Assembly (NCBI RefSeq): GCF_003331055.1
Contig: NZ_PUQD01000015.1
Location: 1 to 64,000, forward strand
Source: Pseudomonas sp. AFG_SD02_1510_Pfu_092
Lineage (GTDB): Bacteria > Pseudomonadota > Gammaproteobacteria > Pseudomonadales > Pseudomonadaceae
Direction: 5' to 3'
DNA length: 64,000 bases
Shown: in pieces, positions 26,245-34,420 of the stretch
Layout of the letters: each line of letters begins with the position of its first letter
Numbering within the stretch: the first letter of the stretch is position 1
Program-made: the position numbers and the translations under genes
The notes under the pieces: generated by a model
Database searches by the model: none
What the model was told of the DNA's origin: nothing
What the model saw: only the letters and a program-made list of their open reading frames with translations

Positions 26245-28071
26245 CTAAGTCAGCATGCTGCCCAAACGGCGGAGCCAGCCTCGAACTTCGCCATCTGGAT
26301 CTCGCTCATCCAGCATCGCAGCTGTCATACAAGGGAAGGCTTGTTGAGCGAGCTTTCTTTTCGCATTGGAGTCTTTAAGAGGTTTTCCACTGCCAGAATG
26401 CGCTACGAATGCTTCCCCGAATACTTTGGGGGTTGCTTTGCCTTCGAACGGGTGGTCGGTAATCTCGATTTGGAAACCGAATGCCATTGAGATAGCATCC
26501 TTATGAAGGTAGCTTTCGATCTCATGTTTGGTGGTGACAACTGCCCAAGAGCCATTTCCACGCTCGTTCACCTTTCGGGCAGACTCAGCATATTCAGGAA
26601 CATCTCCGTCGTAGATGTGCACCTCTTGTTTGTTGAGGCCGCGTAAGTAGTGCTGGTTTACCCAATGTTCAAGTGTGCCGCCGCCTAGGACGACAAATGC
26701 TAGGCGATCATCAGATGCAAGGTTGGGTAATGTTGCGTCAGATTGGTATAAGGCATTGGACAGAGCCTTTAACGCTAAGACATCGGTCGGCCCCTCGACA
26801 CACAACAATACTTGAACACGGCTGTCTGGTGTTACACCGAGCGCTTCAGCTACTTGGCCAAACGCGTCGACCCCTGATTGAATTTGGGGCTTCTTAGTCT
26901 CGGAATGGCGTGATACATAGCGGATGCTCTCTTGGGGCAGAGAGGAGGCGAAGCCGGGGCTGTGAGTCGTCAGAAGTACTTGGCAGCCCGAATCTTCTGA
27001 CAATGCCTTGAATGAGTCGATAAGAATACGCTGATTATTCGGGTGCTGTGCTGTCTCCGGTTCTTCTACGGCATAGATCATGCTGCGCTTGGCACTGGTT
27101 TGGAGGCGGCGCTCTGCCTCAGCTTTGAAGAAACTCACCAATACCAGTCGTCGTACGCCGCTACCCCGTTTATTCAATGGGATGCCGTCATCGGTGCTCA
27201 AGCTAAGCGAAAACAGACCCTGCCATTTGGCGGCAGAAGGGGGGCTGAACTCGGGCGTCAGTTCACTGGCAAGGTTCGGATCAATCGTGGCCAGCGCGGC
27301 GTGCGTGTTTCGCGCTATCTCCTCCGCCTTCTCCCGCACCTTAGCTTGAATGCGCGCAATGTCCTCTTGAACCTCCGCGATTGCTGCTGCTACAGCCGCT
27401 TTCATGGGACTCTGGACCTCGTTGTCGGAATCCCGGCTGCTTCGATCGCTTTGGAACAGCGCAAACATGGGCAGGTGTGGCTCGATTTGATCCCAGATCC
27501 GCTTAACATCATCCTTGAGCTTGCCCACCGGAATAGCGATCTCCCGAAGCTGGAGGTCGCCGGATGCAGCCCAAATGGCGCGCCGCATCCCAGGATTTCC
27601 TTTCAGAGCGACTTCTAGTCCAAGGTCCTTAACTTTTTTCTGTAGCTCTTTCTCTTTCAACTCCAGGAGATTGCTGCAGGAAGAAGCAGTGGGATGGTTC
27701 GCGATTACTAAAACTTCTGCGGTTGGCTTTTTGTTTGTGCAATCGAAGGTCTTTCGGATTTTCAGACTCCCATCCTTGGTCAGCAGGTATTCGTCGGCTA
27801 ATGTGGTCTCAGCTCCCGCATCCAGGGTCAGCGTTGGGGGTAGCTCCGAAAACTCGCAGGTAATTGAGACAGTTTTGTCGGCGTTGTGAACGTTGGCATC
27901 CGCTTGTTCCATGGATACAAGATCCCCGTTAAAGAAGATTTCCAAAGCCTCCAATATGGTCGATTTGCCGATATCGTTTCGGCCTACAAAAGTCGTCAAA
28001 TCGTCAAATTCGATTCGAACCTCTTCCCTGTAGCAGCGGAAGTTGGTGATGGAGACTGCTTCCAATCGCAT
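26245..28071 (-). CDS. OLD-family ATP-dependent nuclease (ABC ATPase + TOPRIM)
   Basis: This is a 608-aa overcoming-lysogenization-defect protein. The ABC ATPase half has Walker A GRNDIGKST (30-38), a central coiled region (about 225-260), signature RGSGVRRL (302-309), Walker B MIYAVEEPE (331-339) and H-loop TTHSP (His370). The TOPRIM half has CVEGPTD (Glu426, Asp430), YDGD (487-490) and KHEIESYL (Glu517). OLD nucleases cut DNA and occur alone (class 1) or with a UvrD-like helicase as in Gabija (class 2). No helicase gene is adjacent, so this is stand-alone or works with the downstream NTPase. GC content is nearer to the host than that of the 848-aa gene. Confidence 0.9.
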   Translation of the reverse strand: MRLEAVSITNFRCYREEVRIEFDDLTTFVGRNDIGKSTILEALEIFFNGDLVSMEQADANVHNADKTVSITCEFSELPPTLTLDAGAETTLADEYLLTKDGSLKIRKTFDCTNKKPTAEVLVIANHPTASSCSNLLELKEKELQKKVKDLGLEVALKGNPGMRRAIWAASGDLQLREIAIPVGKLKDDVKRIWDQIEPHLPMFALFQSDRSSRDSDNEVQSPMKAAVAAAIAEVQEDIARIQAKVREKAEEIARNTHAALATIDPNLASELTPEFSPPSAAKWQGLFSLSLSTDDGIPLNKRGSGVRRLVLVSFFKAEAERRLQTSAKRSMIYAVEEPETAQHPNNQRILIDSFKALSEDSGCQVLLTTHSPGFASSLPQESIRYVSRHSETKKPQIQSGVDAFGQVAEALGVTPDSRVQVLLCVEGPTDVLALKALSNALYQSDATLPNLASDDRLAFVVLGGGTLEHWVNQHYLRGLNKQEVHIYDGDVPEYAESARKVNERGNGSWAVVTTKHEIESYLHKDAISMAFGFQIEITDHPFEGKATPKVFGEAFVAHSGSGKPLKDSNAKRKLAQQAFPCMTAAMLDERDPDGEVRGWLRRLGSMLT

Positions 28072-28237
28072 GTTGTGCTCCCCTGAGCGTCTTCCCCTGC
28101 AGCCACATCGGCTGCTTGTCGATGATGCAGTGGGGTGATCGTCGTAGCAACGTGATCTTCGCCTAGAGATACTTTAAGAGATAGAATTTGTTTTTGTAAT
28201 TGATAGTTATCATATAAATCAATTGGTTACGCTATTA

Positions 28238-28262
28238 TTCGACTCCTGGTGCCGCACCATTC
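28238..28262 (+). other. Right attachment site, imperfect copy of tRNA-Thr 3' end
   Basis: TTCGACTCCTGGTGCC followed by GCACCATTC repeats 19465-19490 with one substitution and one deletion. It marks the right end of the island. The divergence suggests an old integration or an incoming attP differing slightly from the host tRNA. Confidence 0.75.
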
Positions 28263-28270
28263 GCAGTATC

Positions 28271-28301
28271 AAAAAGGCTCACCGAAAGGTGGGCCTTTTT
28301 T
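28271..28301 (+). terminator. Rho-independent terminator next to the right att site
   Basis: AAGGCTCACC GAAA GGTGGGCCTT followed by TTTT. It probably is the original terminator of tRNA-Thr, now separated from the gene by the island. Confidence 0.75.
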
Positions 28302-28390
28302 GTTTTCAAGGTCGCTAAAGCACATATCCTTGGCCCAGGCTGACATGGTCGGTGTGGGAACAACGGTCTTGTGTTGCCTGTACTGACCTC

Positions 28391-28477
28391 ATCGCTGGCA
28401 AGCCAGGCTCCCACAGGTACAGCGTTAACCCAAAGCCATCGCAGTACCTGTGGGAGCGGGTTCACCCGCGAAGCAGG
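28391..28477. repeat. REP-like inverted pair
   Basis: GCTGGCAAGCCAGGCTCCCA faces TGGGAGCGGGTTCACCCGCG; the left arm is of a variant type. The remaining sequence between the right att site and higA shows no clear gene apart from a possible 23-codon ORF. Confidence 0.7.
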
Positions 28478-28593
28478 CGACGCGGTAGATGGCACCGGCT
28501 GCACTGGTTTTCGCGGCTAAAGCCTATAGGAATAGCTCAAGGCATGAGGTCAACGCGGTCGGCGTAGGAGCAACTATCTCTGAGGGTTTATTT

Positions 28594-28665
28594 TCAACGA
28601 TCCTCGGCGGCCATCGCATACCGATCGCGTTCGAAAATTTGCAAGGTCCCATCGATACCATTCAT
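28594..28665 (-). CDS. Possible 23-aa ORF downstream of higA
   Basis: A short frame of 23 codons (MNGIDGTLQIFERDRYAMAAEDR) lies 35 bp after higA on the same strand and is preceded by AAGGAGGGG. The good ribosome site and coding-like composition are the only support. No family is recognised, and it may be the tail of a decayed gene. Confidence 0.22.
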   Translation of the reverse strand: MNGIDGTLQIFERDRYAMAAEDR

Positions 28666-28700
28666 CCCCTCCTTCAACAGGAAGGTCTGATTGGCCAAAT

Positions 28701-29174
28701 TCACGCCACCCCATGCATGAAGAATTCAACCGGTACGTTAAAAAACTCAGCGAACCCCTTTATCTGCGCAACTGTCATTTTCCGCTTATTATTCAATATC
28801 TCCGAAACCGCGCTCTGGTTCGCTATCGCTACCAGATCTTTTTGCTTCACGCCCCTGTCCGTCATCAGAAATTGCAGTGCCTCTGACTGCGTAGCGAAAG
28901 GGACCAATACGGTTTCACGCTCATACTCATAAACCCGGTCCGATACCATCACGGCGAAGCGAGCGGCAGCATGTTCTTCGCTGTCAGCGTGGGAGTAAAG
29001 CTCGTCAATCAACATCATCCGAGCCTGCAGATCAGCATCATCCTGAATGGGATCGTGACAAGCAGCCAACAGCTGAGCCAGTGTCGTGGCCTGCGCGTTC
29101 AACCCATCCAGCAGGGGTGAAATATTAGCGATGAAGGAGTCCAGCCCAGTGGCCTTGATCTTGTCACGCTTCAT
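28701..29174 (-). CDS. higA: HigA-type antitoxin (XRE family)
   Basis: This 157-aa antitoxin has a long N-terminal helical part that contacts the toxin and a C-terminal helix-turn-helix (ALQFLMTDRGVKQKDLVAIANQSAVSEILNNKRKMTVAQI). Family members neutralise HigB and repress their own operon. ATG 29174 has a GGTGA ribosome site; the TTG five codons upstream is less likely. It lies 42 bp after the toxin gene, in the toxin-first order typical of higBA. Confidence 0.88.
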   Translation of the reverse strand: MKRDKIKATGLDSFIANISPLLDGLNAQATTLAQLLAACHDPIQDDADLQARMMLIDELYSHADSEEHAAARFAVMVSDRVYEYERETVLVPFATQSEALQFLMTDRGVKQKDLVAIANQSAVSEILNNKRKMTVAQIKGFAEFFNVPVEFFMHGVA

Positions 29175-29216
29175 TTTGTCACCTATCAATTTGTTAGTTG
29201 CAGTTGCAGCGTGGAT

Positions 29217-29570
29217 CTACTTGACATCATGTTTGCACCATTTGTCGTAATCAGCGTGTGACAGTACGGCTTTTATATAAATGATGCCCGATGCACCGTT
29301 GACCCAGGAAATGATCCTGCATTCATTTTTCTTGATATCGAAGACATAGATATCAAGCGGTCCCTTTTTGCTTGCAGGCCTCAGTTTCGAGTGTGGAACC
29401 CGATCGACGTTCCACCCCGACACGGTTAGCCACGTCTGCCGGACCTGCTCAAAGGACTCGAAGCGCAAACCGACCCTGTCAAACGTCGTTAGCCACAAGC
29501 TCAAGGGGGCCTTCCATTGGGCATGGGTTTCAATGGCCTTGGTTACCGCCGCTCGTGTGATTACCCGCAT
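29217..29570 (-). CDS. higB: HigB-type mRNA interferase toxin
   Basis: This is a 117-aa RelE-fold toxin of the HigB family. It shows MRVITRAAVTKAIETHAQWKAPLSLW, FDIKKNECRIISWVNGASGIIYIKAVLSHADYDKW and a C-terminal basic tail. Such toxins cut mRNA on the ribosome. It is followed by its antitoxin and is transcribed from a promoter embedded in a palindrome (29602-29651). Confidence 0.88.
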   Translation of the reverse strand: MRVITRAAVTKAIETHAQWKAPLSLWLTTFDRVGLRFESFEQVRQTWLTVSGWNVDRVPHSKLRPASKKGPLDIYVFDIKKNECRIISWVNGASGIIYIKAVLSHADYDKWCKHDVK

Positions 29571-29601
29571 TTTCTTGTTCCGGCGTCCCTACTTGGCACA
29601 A

Positions 29602-29651
29602 AAAATATTCCATATCCAGATATCTGTCAACCAGATATCTGGATATGGAAT
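29602..29651 (-). promoter_or_regulatory. higBA promoter inside a perfect 20-bp palindrome (operator)
   Basis: Arms at 29607-29626 and 29632-29651 are exact complements with a 5-base centre, and each holds the 10-bp palindrome CAGATATCTG. On the minus strand TTGACA (29630-29625) lies across the centre, followed after exactly 17 bases by TATTTT (29607-29602). A protein bound to the palindrome would cover the -35 and spacer, which fits autorepression by HigA. The same stem followed by a T-run could also end nrdG transcription. Confidence 0.7.
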
Positions 29652-29658
29652 GTCGCCG

Positions 29659-30384
29659 TCAGGCCACCTCCCTCACCTCAAACCCCTCGAACAACTGCCC
29701 CAAATATCGCCAAACCCCCTCCACCTCAGCCGGCCTCCCCACCTCGCCCAACCTCGCATCCAGCATCCTCCCCGCCCGCGCCAGTTGCACCACGAACCTG
29801 CGCACCCCAGCCCCTGCCAAGCGCTCCCCCAACCGCTGCACCTGCTGGCAATCGAACAACCCCCAATGCACCGTGGTACGGCACTCATGGTCCACCCCAC
29901 TGGCCAGCAACAATTCCAGGCTCGCCCAGTTCGCCCGGCCGCTGCCGCGCACGCCGGTGATCAGTTGGCAGTCTTCTTCCAGCGCCTTCACGTCCATCCC
30001 CACCCAGTCGCAATACGGCAACACCCGGTTCAGCGAGCCGGGGCGAATGCCGGCGGTGTGCAGCCCTACCTTGAAGCCGCGTTCGCGCACGGCGCGCATG
30101 GCAGCAGGCAGGGCGGGTTGCAGGGTGGCTTCGCCGCCGCTGAAAACCACGGCCTGCAGCAGGCCCTGGCGGCGGTCGAGCAGGTCGAGGACATCGCGCC
30201 AGGGCAGGCCGGGGTCGGGGGTGCGGGGGATCAGTTCGGGGTTGTGGCAGTAGCGGCATTGCCAGGCGCAGCCTTGGCAGAACACCACGCAGGCGAGGTG
30301 GTCGGGGTAGTCGAGAGTGGTCAGGGGTTGCAGGCCGCCGATGCGCAGGGCGCTGGCCTGGCAGTTGGGATTTGGGGTTGGCAT
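29659..30384 (-). CDS. nrdG: Anaerobic ribonucleotide reductase activating protein NrdG
   Basis: This 241-aa radical-SAM enzyme makes the glycyl radical on class III ribonucleotide reductase. It has the cluster motif CAWQCRYC, FSGGEATLQP and the conserved YPDHLACVVFCQGC lead. The start at 30384 has AGGAG 5 bases upstream; a longer frame through a REP is rejected. It follows the small glycyl-radical ORF after a REP-containing gap of about 130 bp. Confidence 0.92.
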   Translation of the reverse strand: MPTPNPNCQASALRIGGLQPLTTLDYPDHLACVVFCQGCAWQCRYCHNPELIPRTPDPGLPWRDVLDLLDRRQGLLQAVVFSGGEATLQPALPAAMRAVRERGFKVGLHTAGIRPGSLNRVLPYCDWVGMDVKALEEDCQLITGVRGSGRANWASLELLLASGVDHECRTTVHWGLFDCQQVQRLGERLAGAGVRRFVVQLARAGRMLDARLGEVGRPAEVEGVWRYLGQLFEGFEVREVA

Positions 30385-30427
30385 GGTTGCTCCTGGGTAA
30401 GGAGAAGTCTTGGTTGCCTGGGCTGGC

Positions 30428-30498
30428 CTCATCGCCGGCAAGCCGGGCTCCCACAGGTATTGCATAGAACTCGAGGATGTAGCTGGTCTGTGGGAGCA
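30428..30498. repeat. REP-like inverted pair
   Basis: GCCGGCAAGCCGGGCTCCCA and GTCTGTGGGAGCA arms lie between the glycyl-radical ORF and nrdG. The right arm is degenerate. Confidence 0.65.
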
Positions 30499-30513
30499 GT
30501 CAGGCTTGATCCG

Positions 30514-30663
30514 TCAGCGTTGCTCGCGGAAGTGCCGGCGTTCGTGGTGTTCGGACTGTTTGCCGGGGTTGAAGGCGGCCACGGGGCGGTGGTAACCCAT
30601 CACGCGGGTCCACACCTCGCAGCGCTGGCGTTTTTCTTCAGGCAGTGGCTGGTTTGCATTCAT
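30514..30663 (-). CDS. nrdD: Separate glycyl-radical C-terminal domain of NrdD
   Basis: A 49-aa ORF has the sequence CEVWTRVMGYHRPVAAFNPG near its centre. RVMGY matches the glycyl-radical motif at the C-terminus of class III reductases (radical Gly23 here), followed by FNPGKQSEHHERRHF. It begins 26 bp before the nrdD stop in another frame. It has its own AAGGAG ribosome site 7 bases before ATG 30663, so it looks like a genuine split gene rather than a sequencing frameshift. The two chains must associate so the glycine can sit near the active-site cysteine. Confidence 0.8.
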   Translation of the reverse strand: MNANQPLPEEKRQRCEVWTRVMGYHRPVAAFNPGKQSEHHERRHFREQR

Positions 30664-32389
30664 GCTCTCGCTCCTTTTCAGCGTTCAACAGCGCTTCATC
30701 ACAACGCGGGCAGAACTCGTGTTCGCCCGCCAGGTAGCCGTGCACCGGGCAGATCGAAAAGGTGGGTGTCACGGTCAGGTAGGGCAGCCGGAAGCGGCTG
30801 AGGGCGGTGCGCACCAGTTGCTTGCAGGCCTGGGCAGAGGAGATGCGCTCGGCCATGTACAGGTGCAGCACTGTGCCGCCGGTGTATTTGCATTGCAGGG
30901 CATCCTGCAGCTCCAGCGCTTCGAACGGGTCGTCGGTAAGGCCGACCGGCAGCTGCGAGGAGTTGGTGTAGTACGGCGCCTCGGGCGTGCCAGCCTGGAG
31001 AATGCCCGCGAAGCGTTTGCGGTCTTCGCGGGCAAAGCGGTAGGTGGTGCCTTCGGCGGGCGTGGCTTCGAGGTTGTAGAGGTGGCCGCTGCGCTCCTGA
31101 AAGGCCACCAGGCGGGCGCGTACGTGGTCGAGCAGGGCCAGCGCGAAGGCGCGGCCGGCCTCGGTGTGCAGGCCGTCGCGGTCGCCGGTGTAGTTGCGCA
31201 GCATCTCGTGCAGGCCGTTCACGCCGATGGTGGAGAAGTGATTGCGCAGGGTGCCCAGGTAGCGCCGGGTGTAGGGGAACAGGCCGCTGTCCATGTAGCG
31301 CTGGATCACTTCGCGCTTGCGCTCCAGGCTTTCGAACGCCAGCTCCAGCAGGGTGTCCAGGCGGGCGTACAGGCTGGCCGAGTCGCCTGGGTACAGGTAG
31401 CCGAGGCGGGCGCAGTTCAGCGTTACCACGCCGAGCGAGCCGGTCTGCTCGGCGGAACCGAACAGGCCGTTGCCGCGCTTGAGCAGTTCGCGCACGTCCA
31501 GTTGCAGGCGGCAGCACATGGAGCGCACCTGGTTGGGCTGCATGTCGGAATTGAGGAAGTTCTGGAAATACGGCAGGCCGTAGCGGGCGGTCATTTCGAA
31601 CAGGCGCCGGGCGTTGTCGCTGTCCCAGGGGAAGTCGTGGGTGATGTTGTAGGTCGGGATCGGGAAGGTGAACACCCGGCCCTTGGCGTCGCCTGCCATC
31701 ATCACTTCGATGTAGGCTCGGTTCAGCAGGTCCATCTCGGCTTGCAGGTCGCCGTAGGCGAAGGGCATTTCCTCGCCGGCGATGACCGGGATCTGCTCGC
31801 GCAGGTCGGCGGGGCAGACCCAGTCGAAGGTAAGGTTGGTGAACGGGGTCTGGCTGCCCCAGCGCGAAGGCACGTTGAGGTTGTAGATGAACTCCTGCAG
31901 CGCCTGGCGCACCTGTGGATAAGCCAGCCGGTCGTTGCGCACGAAGGGCGCGAGGTAGGTGTCGAACGAGCTGAAGGCCTGGGCGCCAGCCCATTCGTTC
32001 TGCAGGGTGCCGAGGAAGTTGACCATCTGCCCGAGGGCGCTGGTCAGGTGCTTGGGCGGGCCGGCTTCGACCCGCCCGGGCACGCCGTTGAAACCTTCGT
32101 GCAACAAGCTGCGCAGCGACCAGCCGGCGCAGTAACCGGCAAGCATGTCGAGGTCGTGTAGGTGCAGGTCACCTTCGCGGTGCGCTGCGCCGATGTCGGC
32201 GCGGTAGATTTCGTCGAGCCAGTAGTTGGCGGTGACCTTGCCGGCTACGTTGAGCACCAGGCCGCCCAGCGAATAGCCCTGGTTGGCGTTGGCCTGCACG
32301 CGCCAGTCCTGGCGTGACAGGTACTCGTTCATGGCCGCCGCCACATCGACAGACCGCCGCCCGCGCGGCGCCTCTTGCTCGCTGTTCAT
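30638..32389 (-). CDS. nrdD: Anaerobic (class III) ribonucleoside-triphosphate reductase, main chain
   Basis: This 583-aa catalytic chain makes dNTPs without oxygen. Conserved active-site cysteines are Cys87 (GYCAGWS) and the pair Cys292/293 (RSMCCRLQLD), matching Cys79 and Cys290 of the phage T4 enzyme. The end carries a reduced zinc-site pattern (CPVH, CPRC). Two oddities stand out. The N-terminal ATP-cone found in many NrdD proteins is absent, so allosteric control by ATP/dATP is probably altered. The glycyl-radical loop is not in this chain but in the overlapping 49-aa ORF. ATG 32389 has a GGAGG ribosome site. An FNR-like box lies 73 bp upstream. Confidence 0.93.
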   Translation of the reverse strand: MNSEQEAPRGRRSVDVAAAMNEYLSRQDWRVQANANQGYSLGGLVLNVAGKVTANYWLDEIYRADIGAAHREGDLHLHDLDMLAGYCAGWSLRSLLHEGFNGVPGRVEAGPPKHLTSALGQMVNFLGTLQNEWAGAQAFSSFDTYLAPFVRNDRLAYPQVRQALQEFIYNLNVPSRWGSQTPFTNLTFDWVCPADLREQIPVIAGEEMPFAYGDLQAEMDLLNRAYIEVMMAGDAKGRVFTFPIPTYNITHDFPWDSDNARRLFEMTARYGLPYFQNFLNSDMQPNQVRSMCCRLQLDVRELLKRGNGLFGSAEQTGSLGVVTLNCARLGYLYPGDSASLYARLDTLLELAFESLERKREVIQRYMDSGLFPYTRRYLGTLRNHFSTIGVNGLHEMLRNYTGDRDGLHTEAGRAFALALLDHVRARLVAFQERSGHLYNLEATPAEGTTYRFAREDRKRFAGILQAGTPEAPYYTNSSQLPVGLTDDPFEALELQDALQCKYTGGTVLHLYMAERISSAQACKQLVRTALSRFRLPYLTVTPTFSICPVHGYLAGEHEFCPRCDEALLNAEKEREHECKPATA

Positions 32390-32461
32390 CAAACCTCCAG
32401 AACACAGCATCTAGTCATCGAAAAGCACTAAAACACTATATGTTGTGTTCTGGTTTTAAAA

Positions 32462-32475
32462 ATGACCTGCATCAA
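32462..32475 (-). promoter_or_regulatory. FNR/ANR-type box upstream of nrdD
   Basis: Read toward nrdD, TTGATGCAGGTCAT has one perfect half site (TTGAT) and one weak half. A start site about 41 bp from its centre would leave a leader of about 40 bases, as expected for anaerobic activation by ANR or DNR. Confidence 0.55.
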
Positions 32476-32480
32476 GTGTT

Positions 32481-33470
32481 TCAGCCGCCGCTGGCATTCA
32501 TGAAGCGCAGCACCTGCACGTCGTCCCGGTCGAACACGTGGCGGGCCGGCTTGCGTTGCAGGGCCTGGTGGATGGCGTCGAGCACCGGGGCGTCGGCACC
32601 GGGGTGGCGCCGCAGCAGGCCGCGCAGGTCCAGCGAGTGCTCGTGGCCCAGGCACAGCAGCAAGCGCCCTTCGGCGGTCAGGCGCACGCGGTTGCAGGTG
32701 TCGCAAAAGTGCTGGCTGATCGGCGAGATGAAGCCGATGCGGGTGTCGGGGTGGCCGCTGACCCGCACGTAACGGGCCGGGCCGCCGCTTTGTTCGGCAC
32801 TGTCGATCAAGGTGTGGCGTTCGGCAATGCGTTCGCGCACCCAGGCACTGGAGCAGTAGCTTTCCGGGCGCGAGCGGCCGACGTCGCCCAGCGGCATTTC
32901 TTCGATGAAGCTGATGTCCAGGCCGTGGGCGATGGCGAAGTCGACCAGGGCCGGGACTTCGTCGGCGTTGCGCCCGTGCAGGGCCACGGTGTTGAGCTTG
33001 ATGGCGGCGAAACCGGCCTTGCGGGCGGCGTCGATACCGCGCAGCACGCGGCCGAGTTCACCGCTGCGGGTGATGCTGCGAAAACGCTGCGGGTCGAGGG
33101 TGTCGAGGCTGATGTTGAGGCGTTTTACGCCGGCGTCGGCCAGCGGCTGGGCGAGCTTGGGCAGTTGCGAGCCGTTGGTGGTCATGACCAGCTCGCGCAG
33201 GCCGGGCATGGCGGCGATGCGCTGGCACAGGCCGACGATACCGGGCCGTATCAGCGGTTCGCCACCGGTGAGGCGGACCTTGCGCACGCCCTGGCTGACG
33301 AACAGGCGCGCGGTGCGTTCGATTTCCTCCAGGGTCAGCACTTGCTGGCGGGGCAGGAACTGCATGGTTTCGGCCATGCAGTAGATGCAGCGGAAGTCGC
33401 AGCGGTCGGTGACCGAGATGCGCAGGTAGTCGATCTTGCGGCCGCAGCCGTCGAGCAGTTGGGTGGTCAT
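32481..33470 (-). CDS. moaA: GTP 3',8-cyclase MoaA
   Basis: This 329-aa radical-SAM enzyme carries out the first step of molybdenum cofactor synthesis. It has N-terminal cluster motif [19 protein letters not shown], and a C-terminal cluster pattern [18 protein letters not shown]. The start at 33470 has AAGGAG 7 bases before ATG. Nitrate reductase needs Mo cofactor, and its place after the nar operon matches the arrangement known in P. aeruginosa. Confidence 0.95.
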   Translation of the reverse strand: MTTQLLDGCGRKIDYLRISVTDRCDFRCIYCMAETMQFLPRQQVLTLEEIERTARLFVSQGVRKVRLTGGEPLIRPGIVGLCQRIAAMPGLRELVMTTNGSQLPKLAQPLADAGVKRLNISLDTLDPQRFRSITRSGELGRVLRGIDAARKAGFAAIKLNTVALHGRNADEVPALVDFAIAHGLDISFIEEMPLGDVGRSRPESYCSSAWVRERIAERHTLIDSAEQSGGPARYVRVSGHPDTRIGFISPISQHFCDTCNRVRLTAEGRLLLCLGHEHSLDLRGLLRRHPGADAPVLDAIHQALQRKPARHVFDRDDVQVLRFMNASGG

Positions 33471-33484
33471 GTGGGTACTCCTTT

Positions 33485-33581
33485 CGGGCCATTCGCGGGT
33501 AAACCCGCTCCCACAGGGATACCACAGCCCCTGAATTTGACGCCGTACCTGTGGGAGCGGGTTTACCCGCGAAGAGGCCCT
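33485..33581. repeat. REP inverted pair
   Basis: TTCGCGGGTAAACCCGCTCC and GGAGCGGGTTTACCCGCGAA arms lie between the parvulin gene and moaA. They may lower expression of moaA relative to nar genes. Confidence 0.9.
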
Positions 33582-33589
33582 TGAAGCGG

Positions 33590-34411
33590 TTACTGAACCA
33601 ACGGGCCTGAGGCGCCATCGAGGAGGATCCCGCGGATGTCGGCCTGGCCTATCAGGTTCCCCAGATACTGCCCCACCGCCACCTGCCACACCCGCTGGTC
33701 CAGCTCGGCACGAATCGCTTCGTGCACCACCTCGAATGGCAGCGCGCGCCCTTCGATGCGCTGGTCTACCCACACCAGGTGCACCCCATACCGGCTCTCC
33801 AGTGGCTGCATGGCCAAGCCCAAAGGCAAGCGCAGCAACTGCCGCTCGAACTCCGGCACGGTCTGCCCCTGGCTGATCTGGCCCAGCGCCCCGCCCTGCT
33901 CCCTGGATGGGCAACCGGAGTGGGCCAGGGCCAGCTCGGCAAAGCGCGAACCATCCTCGGCCAGCTGGGCGAGCAGCGCCGCGCCCTGCTCCCTGGCCTG
34001 GCTGCGGCCCTCGGCATCCTCCGGCGCGCAGGCCAGCAGGATGTGCCGCACGGCCAGCAGCGGGGCGCTGGCATAGCGTTCACGGTTGCTGTCGAAGTAG
34101 TGCCGGCACACCGCGTCGTCGGCGCCTGGCAGCGGCAGCTCCCGTTCGATCAGCAGGCGTGTCAGGGCCTCTTCCTCGCTCTCGCCATCGGTGCACTCGG
34201 CCTGCAGACCCAGTTCGGCGATGCGCTGCAACAGCAGCTCGCGCACCACCAGCGCCTGGCTGGCGAGGTAGATCGCCTCTTGGCGATCTTCTGCCGGGTG
34301 ATACTGCAACTCCCGGGCAATGGCGTCGCCGGCAATGGCCACGCCGTTCACGGTAATCCGCGGCCACTGTTGTTCGCTGCTGGCAATCAGTGCTGAAGCT
34401 TGCATGGTCAT
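33590..34411 (-). CDS. PpiC-type parvulin peptidyl-prolyl isomerase of the nar operon
   Basis: This is a 273-aa protein with a helical NifM/SurA-like N-terminal half and a parvulin domain from about residue 115. The domain is marked by [43 protein letters not shown] and [11 protein letters not shown]. No signal peptide is seen, so it should act in the cytoplasm, perhaps in folding or maturation of nitrate reductase. It follows narI by 9 bp and has an AGGAGG ribosome site. A similar gene follows narI in P. aeruginosa. Confidence 0.9.
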   Translation of the reverse strand: MTMQASALIASSEQQWPRITVNGVAIAGDAIARELQYHPAEDRQEAIYLASQALVVRELLLQRIAELGLQAECTDGESEEEALTRLLIERELPLPGADDAVCRHYFDSNRERYASAPLLAVRHILLACAPEDAEGRSQAREQGAALLAQLAEDGSRFAELALAHSGCPSREQGGALGQISQGQTVPEFERQLLRLPLGLAMQPLESRYGVHLVWVDQRIEGRALPFEVVHEAIRAELDQRVWQVAVGQYLGNLIGQADIRGILLDGASGPLVQ

Positions 34412-34420
34412 CGCCCCTCC

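Noticed and set aside
26245..28071. Gabija system call
   Set aside because: GajA-like motifs are present but no UvrD-type GajB gene lies next to it in the window.
28489..28932. 147-codon plus-strand frame opposite higA
   Set aside because: Mostly antisense to higA; no ribosome site and no recognised motif.
33636..34396. Plus-strand frames opposite the parvulin gene
   Set aside because: No recognisable motif; the minus frame carries a clear parvulin domain and ribosome site.
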